DNA from: Patescibacteria group bacterium | GTDB lineage: Bacteria; Patescibacteriota; Microgenomatia; UBA1400; PJMF01 | Direction: 5' to 3' | DNA: 33,028 nucleotides | Assembly: GCA_018813375.1 (NCBI GenBank) | Contig: JAHJBU010000053.1 | Span: 1-33,028 of the forward strand | Part shown: one piece after another, positions 7,705 to 15,385 of the stretch | Numbering within the stretch: position 1 is the first letter of the stretch | Layout of the letters: the number at the start of each line of letters is the position of its first letter | Program-made: the position numbers and the translations under genes | The notes under the pieces: generated by a model | What the model was told of the DNA's origin: nothing | Database searches by the model: none | What the model saw: only the letters and a program-made list of their open reading frames with translations

Positions 7705-8925
7705 ATGCCCCAAGATTTCCCCAAAAGAATCACTGCTGAAACTCAAGTAAAGTTTGAAATTAGTAAATCTGGATTATATGCAATAACTGTAACCGCCCGA
7801 TGTAAAAGAAAAGACGACCTTAGAGTGGAAATTGACAATCAATTTTTTAGAGAAATTCCACCAGAAAAAAATATCCAGAAATACAATGTTCCTCCTGCTT
7901 GGAATGGCTCTATGTTAAAAGGTCGTTCTCAAACTAATATTTTCATTATCTGGTTGGAAAAAGGTGAGCACATACTCGTCTTTATTCCTAGGGAGCGCGC
8001 GCAAGTAGAAAGTTTTGATTTTTGGCAAGTATTGGATACAACAAATATTGAGGTTAACCTAGAGAAACAAGCTGAAAACGGCAACGGACGACCATGGATT
8101 ACAATTGCACTTATTAATTTCCCCCTTAAATCTATTATTGCTGAGGCTAGTGTAGATTGGCATTTATTTGACGGTGATGACGTTAAACTAATTGTTGATA
8201 ACGAAATTGAGAAAAATGCCGACTCACGACTTTGGAGAAACTGGTTGTGGCATGCTACTCCTCAACAAATCATTAGTAGCTCCAAAAGAGAACAGAAGAC
8301 TGTGGTTAAAGATCTAGATCGTGGGAATCACTACCTTGAATTCTGGGCAGATCAAACTCCCACTTTGCACAAAGTAATTTTGGATTTAGGTGAATTAGAT
8401 TCAGAAGAACCAAGCGCAAATATAGACCAACCACCACCTCGTATTCCTACTGTTGATGACCCAAGATGGACCGGAGATTTTGCTGATGATACCGATCAAA
8501 TGATTTTAGCTCGTGTCTTATTTGGAGAGGCAAGAAATACTTTAGTCCCGGATGAAGCTCGAATAGCTATTGGCTGGGTTATAAAAAATAGAGTTGAAAG
8601 TTCAAGGTGGTCAAACACTTATTGGGAAGTTATTACTACTCCTTCTCAGTTTAGCTCTATTAATGTTGGTGATGACAATCGCCCATTCGTTGAAGACCCG
8701 CTTCATAAAAATAACGAAGTAGACAAAAAGGCTTGGAAACATACCTACGATATAGCAAGGAAAATCATTAAAGGTGAAATTGCCGATCCCACTCAAGGAG
8801 CGAATCACTATTATGACGATAGTATCAGCAGTCCTGATTGGGCTAAGGATCAAAAACCTACTCTAACCATCAGCTATATTAACCAGTATGAAGTGGAAGT
8901 TAGGATTTTCTTTTTAAGCTTATGA
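7705..8925 (+). CDS. SleB/CwlJ-type cell-wall hydrolase with two N-terminal beta-sandwich-like domains
   Basis: 406 residues. The C-terminal 145 residues are a Hydrolase_2 (SleB) domain: ILARVLFGEARN carries the catalytic Glu at about 275, then AIGWVIKNRVE, YWEVITTPSQFSSI and ANHYYDD. Such enzymes cleave peptidoglycan glycan strands. The N-terminal part appears to contain two related modules (about 10-115 and 130-230), each ending in a 'G.H.L.F' strand (GEHILVFIP; GNHYLEFWA), perhaps wall- or glycan-binding. A Pro-rich linker (QPPPRIPTVDDP) precedes the hydrolase. No signal peptide is visible, so export would need a holin-like or other route. The stop overlaps the next ATG by 4 bp. Confidence 0.8.
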   Translation: MPQDFPKRITAETQVKFEISKSGLYAITVTARCKRKDDLRVEIDNQFFREIPPEKNIQKYNVPPAWNGSMLKGRSQTNIFIIWLEKGEHILVFIPRERAQVESFDFWQVLDTTNIEVNLEKQAENGNGRPWITIALINFPLKSIIAEASVDWHLFDGDDVKLIVDNEIEKNADSRLWRNWLWHATPQQIISSSKREQKTVVKDLDRGNHYLEFWADQTPTLHKVILDLGELDSEEPSANIDQPPPRIPTVDDPRWTGDFADDTDQMILARVLFGEARNTLVPDEARIAIGWVIKNRVESSRWSNTYWEVITTPSQFSSINVGDDNRPFVEDPLHKNNEVDKKAWKHTYDIARKIIKGEIADPTQGANHYYDDSISSPDWAKDQKPTLTISYINQYEVEVRIFFLSL

Positions 8926-9665
8926 AATTGAGGTATATACTAGTTTGTCTCTCTGTTCTAATAGGATTAGTTTTTTATTTACAATTAGCTCGACAAGAAC
9001 AAAAGACTCAAGCGACTTTTTCTCCTGTAGCTGCTAACCCCACAAATCTAGTTGATATAGGTAAACTAACTTTGGAGGATTATAAACACATTTCAGAAGA
9101 AAGCGGTGTTGTATTTGTATCAAAAAAAGATTCTCAAAAACAAATTTACTTTGATGATAAGCAGCTTCAATCATTGGAGATGTCACCTTCCCAGAAACAA
9201 GTTGCCTTTTCCTATAATCCAAACGAAACCGAAGAATTGAAAGAGAATGAACTTTCACTCATGCTTCTTGACCTAGATAGTAAAAAAGTAAAGGAGATTT
9301 TTCATACTACGTTTCCCTCTTGGGATGTAGCCGGGAATCCTGATTGGTTGGGGAATAACCATTTGGTATTCGTACGCCATTGTGGCACTTCTTGTCAGGG
9401 TCTAACGTTATTAAATATCCAGACCGGAGAGCTTAAAAACGCCACACTGTCCTATATGTCATCTTTTTCTGATCGACCAGTCTTTACTCATTTCGAAGAT
9501 TGGTTTAACACTCATTTTGAGTTAGATGGCTTTGTTAAACAAATTTTCACAGAGTTTGTAGGGGGAAAATATTATTTAGTTTTTGATATGCAAACGGATA
9601 TTGGTGAAGAAATCAACAAAAAAAAATTCCTTTTTCTTGAAAACAATCTTGCTTTAGAATCTTAA
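8922..9665 (+). CDS. membrane-anchored beta-propeller-like protein
   Basis: 247 residues. Residues 5-22 (YILVCLSVLIGLVFYLQL) form a signal anchor. The rest is predicted to be extracytoplasmic and beta-rich, with TolB-like phrases such as MSPSQKQVAFSYNP, LSLMLLDLDSKKV and LVFVRHCGTSCQGLTLLNI. A disulphide between the Cys residues of CGTSC is possible. It overlaps the SleB gene as ATGA, so the two proteins are probably made together, with this one as an envelope partner of the hydrolase. The last codons overlap, tail to tail, a minus-strand coding relic (9654-9752). Confidence 0.65.
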   Translation: MKLRYILVCLSVLIGLVFYLQLARQEQKTQATFSPVAANPTNLVDIGKLTLEDYKHISEESGVVFVSKKDSQKQIYFDDKQLQSLEMSPSQKQVAFSYNPNETEELKENELSLMLLDLDSKKVKEIFHTTFPSWDVAGNPDWLGNNHLVFVRHCGTSCQGLTLLNIQTGELKNATLSYMSSFSDRPVFTHFEDWFNTHFELDGFVKQIFTEFVGGKYYLVFDMQTDIGEEINKKKFLFLENNLALES

Positions 9666-9752
9666 TAATCTGTTGACTTCTCTATTTGTCCACTCAGGGT
9701 ATTCTAAGTAAGTTAGCCAATCAATTCGTCCGAATTCATACCATTTCTCGAG
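9654..9752 (-). pseudogene. family A C-terminal coding relic, copy 1
   Basis: A minus-strand frame reads WYEFGRIDW, LEYPEWT, then EVNRLL and stops. A second copy at 15133-15231 encodes nearly the same peptide with many synonymous base changes (for example GAATACCCT against GAGTATCCC), so this is degraded coding sequence rather than a noncoding repeat. The parent family is not recognised. It begins at a GAGC boundary followed by the hairpin element at 9753-9775. Confidence 0.55.
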
Positions 9753-9775
9753 CCAGATGGCACTTAATATACCAA
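9748..9775. repeat. boundary element, hairpin type II, copy 1
   Basis: After GAGCC comes GATGGCACTTAATATACCAA. Closely related sequence follows GGAGC at 12585-12611 and 24121-24144. In the 12585 copy the arms TTGGTA and TACCAA make a small hairpin. It seems to be an alternative right half of the zone-4 boundary elements. Confidence 0.5.
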
Positions 9776-9904
9776 GTTATTAGTAAGAACAGTTTTAAAT
9801 ATTTTTTGTTATGTAATAATAGGATTATGTTAAAAAAACAATTGCTAATAAATTTATTCGCCGCCCCAATAGTTTCGCTATTGAGTTTAATTTGTCAGGA
9901 CTAA

Positions 9905-10165
9905 TCAAAAAATATCAATGCATAAATTATCTGCTTCCCCAAGAGTAAAACCTCGACCAATAATAGGCTTTGAAAACTTTTCGGCTTCTGCAAAATCTAT
10001 AAAAGTTCTGGGGGTTGGGATCCCAAATCTTTCTAGATGCTTTAAACCAGATATTTTATCAAAATCAAATCTGGGAAAGACTTTTTTTTCCGCATGATCA
10101 GTTGGAGAACCAAATTCTGTCATAGAATACATTCTATCAGAAGTTTTCTCACACCTGGATTTCAT
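9905..10165 (-). CDS. small hypothetical protein, possibly an ATP-grasp-like fragment
   Basis: 86 residues. The middle reads GLKHLERFGIPTPRTFIDF then KPIIGRGFTLG, reminiscent of the lid and first strand of ATP-grasp ligases (LL...GIPvP.t, KPi.G..G), but the protein ends soon afterwards, long before any catalytic residues. It could be the N-terminal stub of a broken ligase gene. Its start lies 20 bp from the boundary repeat at 10185. The 9753-9904 stretch beside it contains the type II element and no supportable gene. Confidence 0.35.
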   Translation of the reverse strand: MKSRCEKTSDRMYSMTEFGSPTDHAEKKVFPRFDFDKISGLKHLERFGIPTPRTFIDFAEAEKFSKPIIGRGFTLGEADNLCIDIF

Positions 10166-10184
10166 ATAAAGTTATGATGAAGAA

Positions 10185-10214
10185 AAGTCCTAACTTGGTC
10201 TAACGCGGGGAGCA
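10185..10214. repeat. zone-4 boundary repeat, copy 1
   Basis: The sequence is AAGTCCTAACTTG followed by GTCTAACGCGGGGAGCA. It matches the 30-bp consensus AAGTCCTAACTTG plus GTCCAACSCGGGGAGCA with one or two changes. It lies between the minus-strand ORF at 9905-10165 and the HAD gene promoter. Confidence 0.8.
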
Positions 10215-10291
10215 TAGAGATTTTAGATTGGTATATCAACTTATTTTTTTAATAAATATTTTGTTTACACCTTTTGATATATAATTTGAGC

Positions 10292-10927
10292 ATGAATAAA
10301 AATTTGGTGGTAGTTTTTGATTTTGACGGGACTATTGCTGATTCAGCACAAGCTACTATTGGCATATTTGATCAACTTTCCAAAGAATTTAATCTTGGTA
10401 AATCAGGGAGATACTTATTCGATATATACCGGGAAAAAGGAGCTAGGGAATTAGTTAAGGAATTAAAAATTCCTCTTAGGAAATTACCCACCTTGCTAAA
10501 GCGATATAGAGAGGAGTCAGCAAGAATAATTAAGGATCTAAAGCCGATAAGGCAAGTTGATGGCATGCTTGAAAAATTGAAAAATGAAGGTTTTGCCCTG
10601 GGAATACTTACTTCTAATTCAGGAGAAAATGTCGGGAAGTTTATTGAGAAAAATAAATTATTTTTTTTTGACTTCATTTATTCAGAGGGAAGCTTTTTTG
10701 GAAAAGATAAAGTAATAAAAAAGATGTTAAAGAATCAGCATCTTGATTCAAAACAAACTATTTACGTTGGTGATGAGGCGCGAGATATTGATGCTGCTAG
10801 AAAAGCTGGGATTAAGGTTATTGCGGCGACTTGGGGCTTCAATTCGGATGAGATCTTAAAGAAGAGTAATCCAGATTATTTAGTAAATAATCCTAAGGAA
10901 TTGGTTGAGATAGTAAAAAAGTTCTAA
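10292..10927 (+). CDS. HAD-superfamily (IA) phosphatase, phosphoglycolate-phosphatase-like
   Basis: 211 residues from ATG 10292; a TTG 18 bp upstream is less likely. Motif I is VVFDFDGTIAD (nucleophile D10, acid D12), motif II is GILTSNS, Lys lies in the FFGKDKVIKKML segment, and motif IV is YVGDEARDIDAARKAG. The alpha-helical cap between motifs I and II is the C1 type of subfamily IA. Expected activity is hydrolysis of a small phosphate ester; Gph-type is a guess. TATAAT (10280-10285) ends 6 nt before the ATG, so the mRNA is probably leaderless. The stop codon lies inside the boundary repeat that starts at 10919. Confidence 0.85.
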   Translation: MNKNLVVVFDFDGTIADSAQATIGIFDQLSKEFNLGKSGRYLFDIYREKGARELVKELKIPLRKLPTLLKRYREESARIIKDLKPIRQVDGMLEKLKNEGFALGILTSNSGENVGKFIEKNKLFFFDFIYSEGSFFGKDKVIKKMLKNQHLDSKQTIYVGDEARDIDAARKAGIKVIAATWGFNSDEILKKSNPDYLVNNPKELVEIVKKF

Positions 10928-10948
10928 CTTGGTCCAACCCGGGGAGCA
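10919..10948. repeat. zone-4 boundary repeat, copy 2
   Basis: The sequence is AAGTTCTAACTTG followed by GTCCAACCCGGGGAGCA. It contains the TAA stop of the HAD gene. A degenerate terminator-like sequence (AAAAAAACCTATAGATGG then TATTTTTTT, 10954-10981) follows, in the place where other copies have the regular terminator-promoter element. Confidence 0.85.
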
Positions 10949-10972
10949 AGTGATAAAAAAACCTATAGATGG

Positions 10973-11914
10973 CTATTTTTTTCTATCGCGATTTTTAATA
11001 TATTTTTCTACTGCCTGAACGGTAGTTACCCAATTTCGTCCCTGCTTATGAGCTTCCAGCTTTCCATTTCTGGCTAATAAATTTAAATACTCTGCACTAT
11101 AAGGAGTCTTTTTACTGATTTCAGATAAAAATTTAAACTTTTTCTTTTGGTCATTGGTTGGTTGTAGGGCTTTTAAATAAATATCCAACGATCTTTCCAC
11201 AGCCTGAGTCACAAATCTGACTAAAGGCACATACTCACCCTGATCAGCTCTGTCTAAAACTCGGTAGTATTTTTTACGGTCATTTTTAAGCAAAATAGCC
11301 AATGGATAGCCCGCTCGCATTAAGATAATATTCATCATCAATCTGGCAGTCCGGCCATTACCATCAAAAAAGGGATGAATTTTAACTAATTTATGATGAA
11401 ACATAGCTGCCAACTCCACAGAGTGCAATGTCTTTTGATTTTTAGCAAACCAACTCATCAATTTATTCATCTGGTTTGGAACTTGTAAGGCATCTGGAGG
11501 AATATGGTCTGAGCCACCAATTACTACATTCCCAGTTCGGTACTGGCCTGCAAATTCTTCCTCAGTTTTTTTGACCACCAATTGATGAAAACTCTTCAGT
11601 AAGTGTTCTGAAAGAGTTGGTTGTGCCTCATGGCTAATCAAGTCATATAAAAACTCCAGAGCAGCATGATGATCTTTAGCTTCCAGATGATCCTTCAGTG
11701 GCTTGCCCTTAATAGTTAATCCTTCACGAATGACCCAGTAAGTTTCTTTTAAAGTCAAGCTGTTGCCCTCGATTCCATTAGAGTTGCAAGTCATCTCAAT
11801 CTTAAATTGCTCGCGCAGTTTTTTAACAGCTCCAGTAGGAAGTGGACGTAAAGATTGTAAAGTTTTTAGTTTTTGGTCTAAACGGGTTTGTAGGAACTTG
11901 GGTAGATATGTCAT
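10973..11914 (-). CDS. Fic family protein 1 with C-terminal helix-turn-helix
   Basis: 313 residues from ATG 11914 (an in-frame ATG at 11971 lies upstream of the promoter -10 and is unlikely). The Fic motif HPFFDGNGRTAR is near residue 180 and the inhibitory motif SNGIEG is at about 45-50, which makes it a class II (N-terminal self-inhibited) Fic AMP-transferase. The C-terminus reads SAEYLNLLARNGKLEAHKQG, a MerR-like winged helix. Expected activity is AMPylation or a related NMP transfer. The promoter on the minus strand is TTGACT-17-TAGTAT, and TAGTAT/ATACTA flanks the presumed start, which could be an operator. Confidence 0.85.
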   Translation of the reverse strand: MTYLPKFLQTRLDQKLKTLQSLRPLPTGAVKKLREQFKIEMTCNSNGIEGNSLTLKETYWVIREGLTIKGKPLKDHLEAKDHHAALEFLYDLISHEAQPTLSEHLLKSFHQLVVKKTEEEFAGQYRTGNVVIGGSDHIPPDALQVPNQMNKLMSWFAKNQKTLHSVELAAMFHHKLVKIHPFFDGNGRTARLMMNIILMRAGYPLAILLKNDRKKYYRVLDRADQGEYVPLVRFVTQAVERSLDIYLKALQPTNDQKKKFKFLSEISKKTPYSAEYLNLLARNGKLEAHKQGRNWVTTVQAVEKYIKNRDRKK

Positions 11915-11997
11915 ATTATTAGTATGGTTTATATTAAAATCAATACTATCCCATATTAAGAAATAAGTCAAGAATTTATTGTAAATTTAGGTTAAAC

Positions 11998-12027
11998 AAG
12001 TCCTAACTTGATCCAGCACGGGGAGCA
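11998..12027. repeat. zone-4 boundary repeat, copy 3
   Basis: The sequence is AAGTCCTAACTTG followed by ATCCAGCACGGGGAGCA. It lies upstream of the Fic 1 promoter and of the next plus-strand gene. Here it does not directly follow a stop codon on the plus strand, unlike most copies. Confidence 0.8.
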
Positions 12028-12104
12028 TCAAATATCACGGAAAGACACGCAAAATATACTTGTGTGCTATGGTTAAATAGAAGAATTATTTATGATTTTC
12101 CAGT

Positions 12105-12133
12105 TTGAATGTTAATCCACAAAAAGATATATT
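12105..12133 (+). promoter_or_regulatory. promoter of the 12139 gene
   Basis: TTGAAT (12105-12110), a 17-bp spacer, then TATATT (12128-12133). The ATG starts 5 nt after the -10, so the transcript should be leaderless. This is one of the clearest promoters in the window. Confidence 0.65.
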
Positions 12134-12138
12134 AACTT

Positions 12139-12501
12139 ATGGCTTGGTTTGGTATGTTTAGCTATTACGGCAATATTAGTGAAGAGGGACTTGTGCTTTC
12201 AGATATTTTTGGAAAAAAAATTATCCCCTGGGATGATATCTTGAGAGTAAAAACAACTTCTCACAATGAAGATTTTTGGGCATATATCATAGTCACAAAT
12301 GATAATAAATATATTGTCCGCGCAGATTGTGATGATTTTGAAAGTTTATTAGTAGAAAAAGCACTTCTCGAACTTTATAAAATAAGTAAAATGGATCCTA
12401 AACGTAAAAAAATATGGAAAAAAATAGGTCATTCATATAAACATATAAACTTCCAAGATTGGCTAGACGATAAATTTCATGTATATAACATTGCCAGATA
12501 A
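12139..12501 (+). CDS. hypothetical protein, possibly PH-like fold
   Basis: 120 residues, cytoplasmic, no signal peptide. The first 75 residues alternate short beta strands (GLVLSDIFGKKIIPWDDILRV, WAYIIVTNDNKYIVRA) in the manner of bacterial PH-like or DUF domains that begin with 'f.....g..ipw.dI..v'. The C-terminal third is helical and basic (SKMDPKRKKIWKKIG). I do not recognise a family with certainty. It stands alone between boundary repeats. Confidence 0.6.
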   Translation: MAWFGMFSYYGNISEEGLVLSDIFGKKIIPWDDILRVKTTSHNEDFWAYIIVTNDNKYIVRADCDDFESLLVEKALLELYKISKMDPKRKKIWKKIGHSYKHINFQDWLDDKFHVYNIAR

Positions 12502-12571
12502 CTATCTAATCTGTTTATTTTAAAGTAACCATATTTCAAATATCCCTTTACCCATTTCCTAGTTCGAGTAG

Positions 12572-12611
12572 TGACCAGCCCGTGGAGCCAGTTGGTACTT
12601 AATATACCAAG
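12572..12611. repeat. degenerate boundary repeat with type II hairpin
   Basis: TGACCAGCCCGTGGAGCC (12572-12589) is a diverged version of GTCCAACCCGGGGAGC. It is followed by a hairpin with arms TTGGTA (12592-12597) and TACCAA (12605-12610). It separates the 12139 gene from the truncated cyclase gene. On the minus strand an open frame runs across it (about 12477-12696) and continues after the cyclase stop. Confidence 0.6.
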
Positions 12612-12698
12612 TTTAGCTTCATTCAAAGCTTGGAGTGCTGATGTGTCAATCTCCAATAACGACTGCCCTAACGGGTGTGCCTGAAATGCCTCGAATTT

Positions 12699-13133
12699 TT
12701 AATGGATACGCTTCAACTTATCAATTAAATATTGAGCATCTTCTGGATGCATCCGCTTATCTTTCTCATTTTTTCCTTCAAGGAGTTGATCCATAATTCC
12801 TGTTCTTAAAATAACTGCTTTATTAGTAAGATTTTCCTTATCAAGTTGTTTTCTTAACTCATTGCCGGGGATAAATTCATCTTGTAAGTTGTAAAAATCA
12901 ACGACAACTGCCTCGCGTTGAAAATAATCAATAGGAAACTCATTGATCTTTTTACCATCCTTGAGAAAATAATGTGGTGACTGAATATGGGTGCCATCGG
13001 CACTGTTGGTAGAAAAGTTATAACAGAATTCTTTGTCTTTACCAAAAGCACTATAGGGATCACTTATTTGAAGTGGTTTATCGCCAGGGTAAACCCAGTT
13101 TCCCATCCACATTGTGATATCGATTATTTTCAT
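12699..13133 (-). pseudogene. cyclase-family (kynurenine formamidase-like) protein, C-terminally truncated
   Basis: About 144 residues from ATG 13133 (MKIIDITMWMG); ATG 13142 is an alternative start. YPGD, the GTHIQSPHYF metal-site motif (an HxxxD-type site in the family, here H-x3-H), and VILRTG are all present. Intact members are about 210-260 residues and contain a second conserved region after the 'yLi.k' helix. Here translation stops right after AQYLIDKLKRIH and unrelated sequence follows. It is probably inactive or an N-terminal fragment. Its start is preceded, on the same strand, by coding relic family C. Confidence 0.7.
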
Positions 13134-13138
13134 ACACC

Positions 13139-13213
13139 TCATGGTATCATAAACTGACTAAGCGAAGGTTTAACTTTCTCTATTTCCTCTTCGATTTGAG
13201 CAACAAGCCTAAA
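13139..13213 (-). pseudogene. family C coding relic (HsdS-like end), copy 1
   Basis: A minus-strand frame reads FRLVAQIEEEIEKVKPS and stops just before the cyclase start. The phrase 'r.lVaqIe.e...v' resembles the coiled-coil conserved region of type I restriction HsdS subunits. A second copy at 24602-24658 has RLVAQIGEEIEKV with synonymous differences. The HsdS link is only a resemblance. Confidence 0.45.
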
Positions 13214-13265
13214 GTTTTCCTTCTAATATAAAATCAAGTACGTTTTTGTTAGAATAATATTCAAT

Positions 13266-13781
13266 ATGGAACAACAAAAATGTTATGAGAATTACCCTGC
13301 TTGGATTGTAGTAATCTCAAATCTTATTTCATTTTCCACATATTTCATAGGCGGGTTTATTGTTTACCAAATTGGTTCCTTGTGGCTCGCGTTATACATA
13401 CTATATATCTTAATTTTGGAATTAAAATTGTTGGGGGGACATTGTGTGAACTGTTACTACTACGGAAAGATCTGTGCTTTTGGGAAAGGAAGATTAAGCA
13501 GCTTATTCTTCAAAAAAGGTGAATCAAGTAAATTTTGTAAAAATAAAATGACCTGGAAAGATATTGTTCCAGACTTTCTGGTTTCAGTTATACCTATCAT
13601 TGTCGGAATTATCTCCCTAATAATTCATTTCAACTGGTTAATCCTGTTTTTTATGGTGTTACTTTTTATTCTTGGGTTTTCTGGAAGCGCAATAGTAAGA
13701 AGTCAGCTGGCATGTAAATTTTGTAAGCAACGGAAACTAGGGTGTCCAGCTGAAAAATTATTTGAAAAAACTAAAAAGTGA
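13266..13781 (+). CDS. cysteine-rich four-TM membrane protein
   Basis: 171 residues with four hydrophobic segments (about 12-32, 36-55, 103-122, 125-143). Between TM2 and TM3 lies GGHCVNCYYYGKICAFGKG, with three closely spaced Cys and a fourth in KFCKN. After TM4 comes CKFCKQRKLGCPAEK with three more. The two Cys clusters should face the same side and could bind metal or form disulphides. I recall related conserved hypothetical proteins but no function. The ATG follows TAGAAT (13251-13256) by about 10 nt. Confidence 0.65.
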   Translation: MEQQKCYENYPAWIVVISNLISFSTYFIGGFIVYQIGSLWLALYILYILILELKLLGGHCVNCYYYGKICAFGKGRLSSLFFKKGESSKFCKNKMTWKDIVPDFLVSVIPIIVGIISLIIHFNWLILFFMVLLFILGFSGSAIVRSQLACKFCKQRKLGCPAEKLFEKTKK

Positions 13782-13874
13782 TTTACATAGTGGCAGTGTG
13801 AGCAAGCATCTTAATCTGATTTGGTCTTATCGAGCTTTTCCTGTCCATATTAAAACTTAGTATCAAAATAAATT

Positions 13875-14627
13875 ATGGCTAAACAATTGCAAAAACCAAC
13901 TAAACGTCTCGAAATCGATACCTTTAAGCGTGAGTCGGATTTCCTGCTGTACACCACTCCTGATGGTAAGGTTAGGTTGGAAATTTTTGTTAAGGATGAA
14001 AATATTTGGTTAACTCAAGGAAAAATTGACCAACTTTTTGGAGTTCAGCGACCAGCTGTTACAAAACACCTAATAAATATTTTTGAAAGTGGTGAGCTTG
14101 AGGAAAATTCAGTTAGTTCTATTTTGGAACATACCACTCAACATGGCGCTATGAAAGGAAAAACTCAAAAATAAAGTGTTAAATACTACAACCTCGATGC
14201 CATTATCTCTGTTGGTTATCGAGTCAACTCAGCTCAAGCTACCCACTTTCGTATTTGGGCAACGGAGCGGCTAAAAGAATACATCATTAAAGGCTTCATT
14301 ATGGATGATGAGCGACTCAAGGACCCACAGCGGATTTTTGGCAAGGATTATTTTAGAGAACTACTTGAGAGGATCCGCTCGATCCGTGCCAGTGAGCGCC
14401 GAATTTACCAGCAGATTACGGATATTTTTGCAGAGTGCAGTATCGACTATGATTCTCACTCTCAAACCACCAAGGACTTTTTTGTCACCGTTCAAAATAA
14501 ATTCCACTTTGCCATAACATGCCATACGGCTGCCGAGATTATTGATGAACGAGTTGATCGTAAGCGACCCAATATGGGGCTTGCAACTTGGAAACAAGCA
14601 CCAGTTTTATTTAATTCTAATTCTTCA
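13875..14627 (+). pseudogene. RhuM family gene broken by an in-frame stop and a 3' truncation
   Basis: The frame gives WLTQGKIDQLFGVQRPAVTKHL, meets TAA at 14172-14174, then continues in the same frame with VKYYNLDAIISVGYRVNS, FRIWATERLKEYIIKGF, DYFRELLERIRSIRASERR and PNMGLATWK. This is the standard order of the RhuM ('virulence') family. Shortly after TATWK-type sequence (about 14597) homology ends, and the rest is the tail of the opposite-strand TspO gene. Intact members are about 300-340 residues. A single substitution could have made the TAA. A restart at ATG 14301 would give only the central part. Confidence 0.8.
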
Positions 14628-15095
14628 ATTCAAAACCACAATCGCCGCATTGAGCAAGGTGGCAAAACTAACCCACAAGAGGTACGGTACGAGTAAATAC
14701 AAAGCCAATCGAGATAATGGATAAAATTTCTTCATAGTCATCACGATCAACACCCACATCGCCACAATTACGATTAGTCCTAATAAAGGCGCTCTGAGTC
14801 CAAAAAAGATAGGTGACCAGATAAAGTTAAGACCAAGTTGCGCTAAAAAGTATTTGCCCGCGGTAGCAATCTTCTTTTTCTGCCAGCCTTGCTTCCAAAT
14901 CAAATAAAAAGAAACTCCCATCAGGAAGTATAAAAGTGTCCAGACTGGTCCAAATAGCCAGTTGGGCGGAGCAAAGAATGGCTTGTTAAGTGTGGCGTAC
15001 CAAGTAGGGATAGCAGAGATGGTAAATAGTGTACCCAGAAAACCCACTAGTTCACAGCCAACCACAGAAATAATAAGTTTGGGCAAGTCTTTCAT
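14625..15095 (-). CDS. TspO/MBR family membrane protein
   Basis: 156 residues, five hydrophobic segments. The signature residues are present: WYATLNKPFFAPPNWLFGPVWTLLYFLMGVSFYLIW, with the N-K-P-x-x-x-P-P and FGPVW motifs, then LGLNFIWSPIFFG and a terminal LLWVSFATLLNAAI. TspO proteins bind porphyrins or sterol-like ligands in the membrane and modulate stress responses. Length and motifs suggest an intact gene. It runs tail to tail into the broken RhuM gene. Confidence 0.9.
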   Translation of the reverse strand: MKDLPKLIISVVGCELVGFLGTLFTISAIPTWYATLNKPFFAPPNWLFGPVWTLLYFLMGVSFYLIWKQGWQKKKIATAGKYFLAQLGLNFIWSPIFFGLRAPLLGLIVIVAMWVLIVMTMKKFYPLSRLALYLLVPYLLWVSFATLLNAAIVVLN

Positions 15096-15132
15096 CTACC
15101 TACAGTATGAAACAAATTCGCAAAATGGGCAA

Positions 15133-15231
15133 TCAATACTGTAAGAATCGATTCACTTCCTTCATCGTCCACTCGGGATACTCCAGCTCATTCACCCAAT
15201 CAATTCGTCCGAATTCATACCATCGTTCGAG
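15133..15231 (-). pseudogene. family A C-terminal coding relic, copy 2
   Basis: The minus-strand frame reads WYEFGRIDW, LEYPEWT, EVNRFLQY and stops. It matches copy 1 at 9654-9752 over its full 33 codons, with synonymous differences. It ends at a GAGC boundary, directly followed by a terminator element. The 15096-15132 stretch before it shows nothing I can call. Confidence 0.6.
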
Positions 15232-15266
15232 CAAATGATAAAAAGACCTATGAATAGGTTTTTTAT
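15232..15266 (+). terminator. terminator element, copy T2
   Basis: AAATGATAAAAAGACCTATG then AATAGGTTTTTTATT form a short stem (AAGACCTAT/ATAGGTTTT) ending in a T-run. The same element follows GAGC at 16451, 21697 and 27655. Confidence 0.65.
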
Positions 15267-15306
15267 TTAAACATATTTTGTTCATCAAAATTAATATATT
15301 TCATAG

Positions 15307-15370
15307 TTTACAATTAAGTTTACAAAAGGGTTTACAATTAATTGTTTTATCTATATACTATTTTTAGTAT
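15307..15370 (+). promoter_or_regulatory. Fic 2 promoter with three TTTACAA repeats
   Basis: TTTACAA occurs at 15307-15313, 15319-15325 and 15331-15337, exactly 12 bp apart. The third supplies the -35 (TTTACA, 15331-15336); a 17-bp spacer leads to TATACT (15354-15359). ATACTA/TAGTAT (15355-15370) makes a small palindrome over the expected start. The repeats look like binding sites for a regulator bound on one face of the helix, perhaps the Fic protein's own winged helix. Confidence 0.65.
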
Positions 15371-15385
15371 TTAAAAAATAAGAGC

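Noticed and set aside
9686..9904. Plus-strand 72-codon ORF
   Set aside because: It runs antisense to relic A and starts at a TTG without promoter or ribosome site. A 25-codon ATG sub-ORF at its end (from 9828) is hydrophobic but unsupported.
10185..10230. tRNA fragment as attachment site
   Set aside because: CGGGGAGCA looks like a tRNA acceptor end, but there is no T-loop, D-loop or anticodon arm at tRNA spacing on either strand.
14172..14174. Stop-codon reassignment explaining the broken RhuM gene
   Set aside because: The codon is TAA, which ends many genes here, and TGA also ends genes normally; known CPR recoding concerns UGA only.
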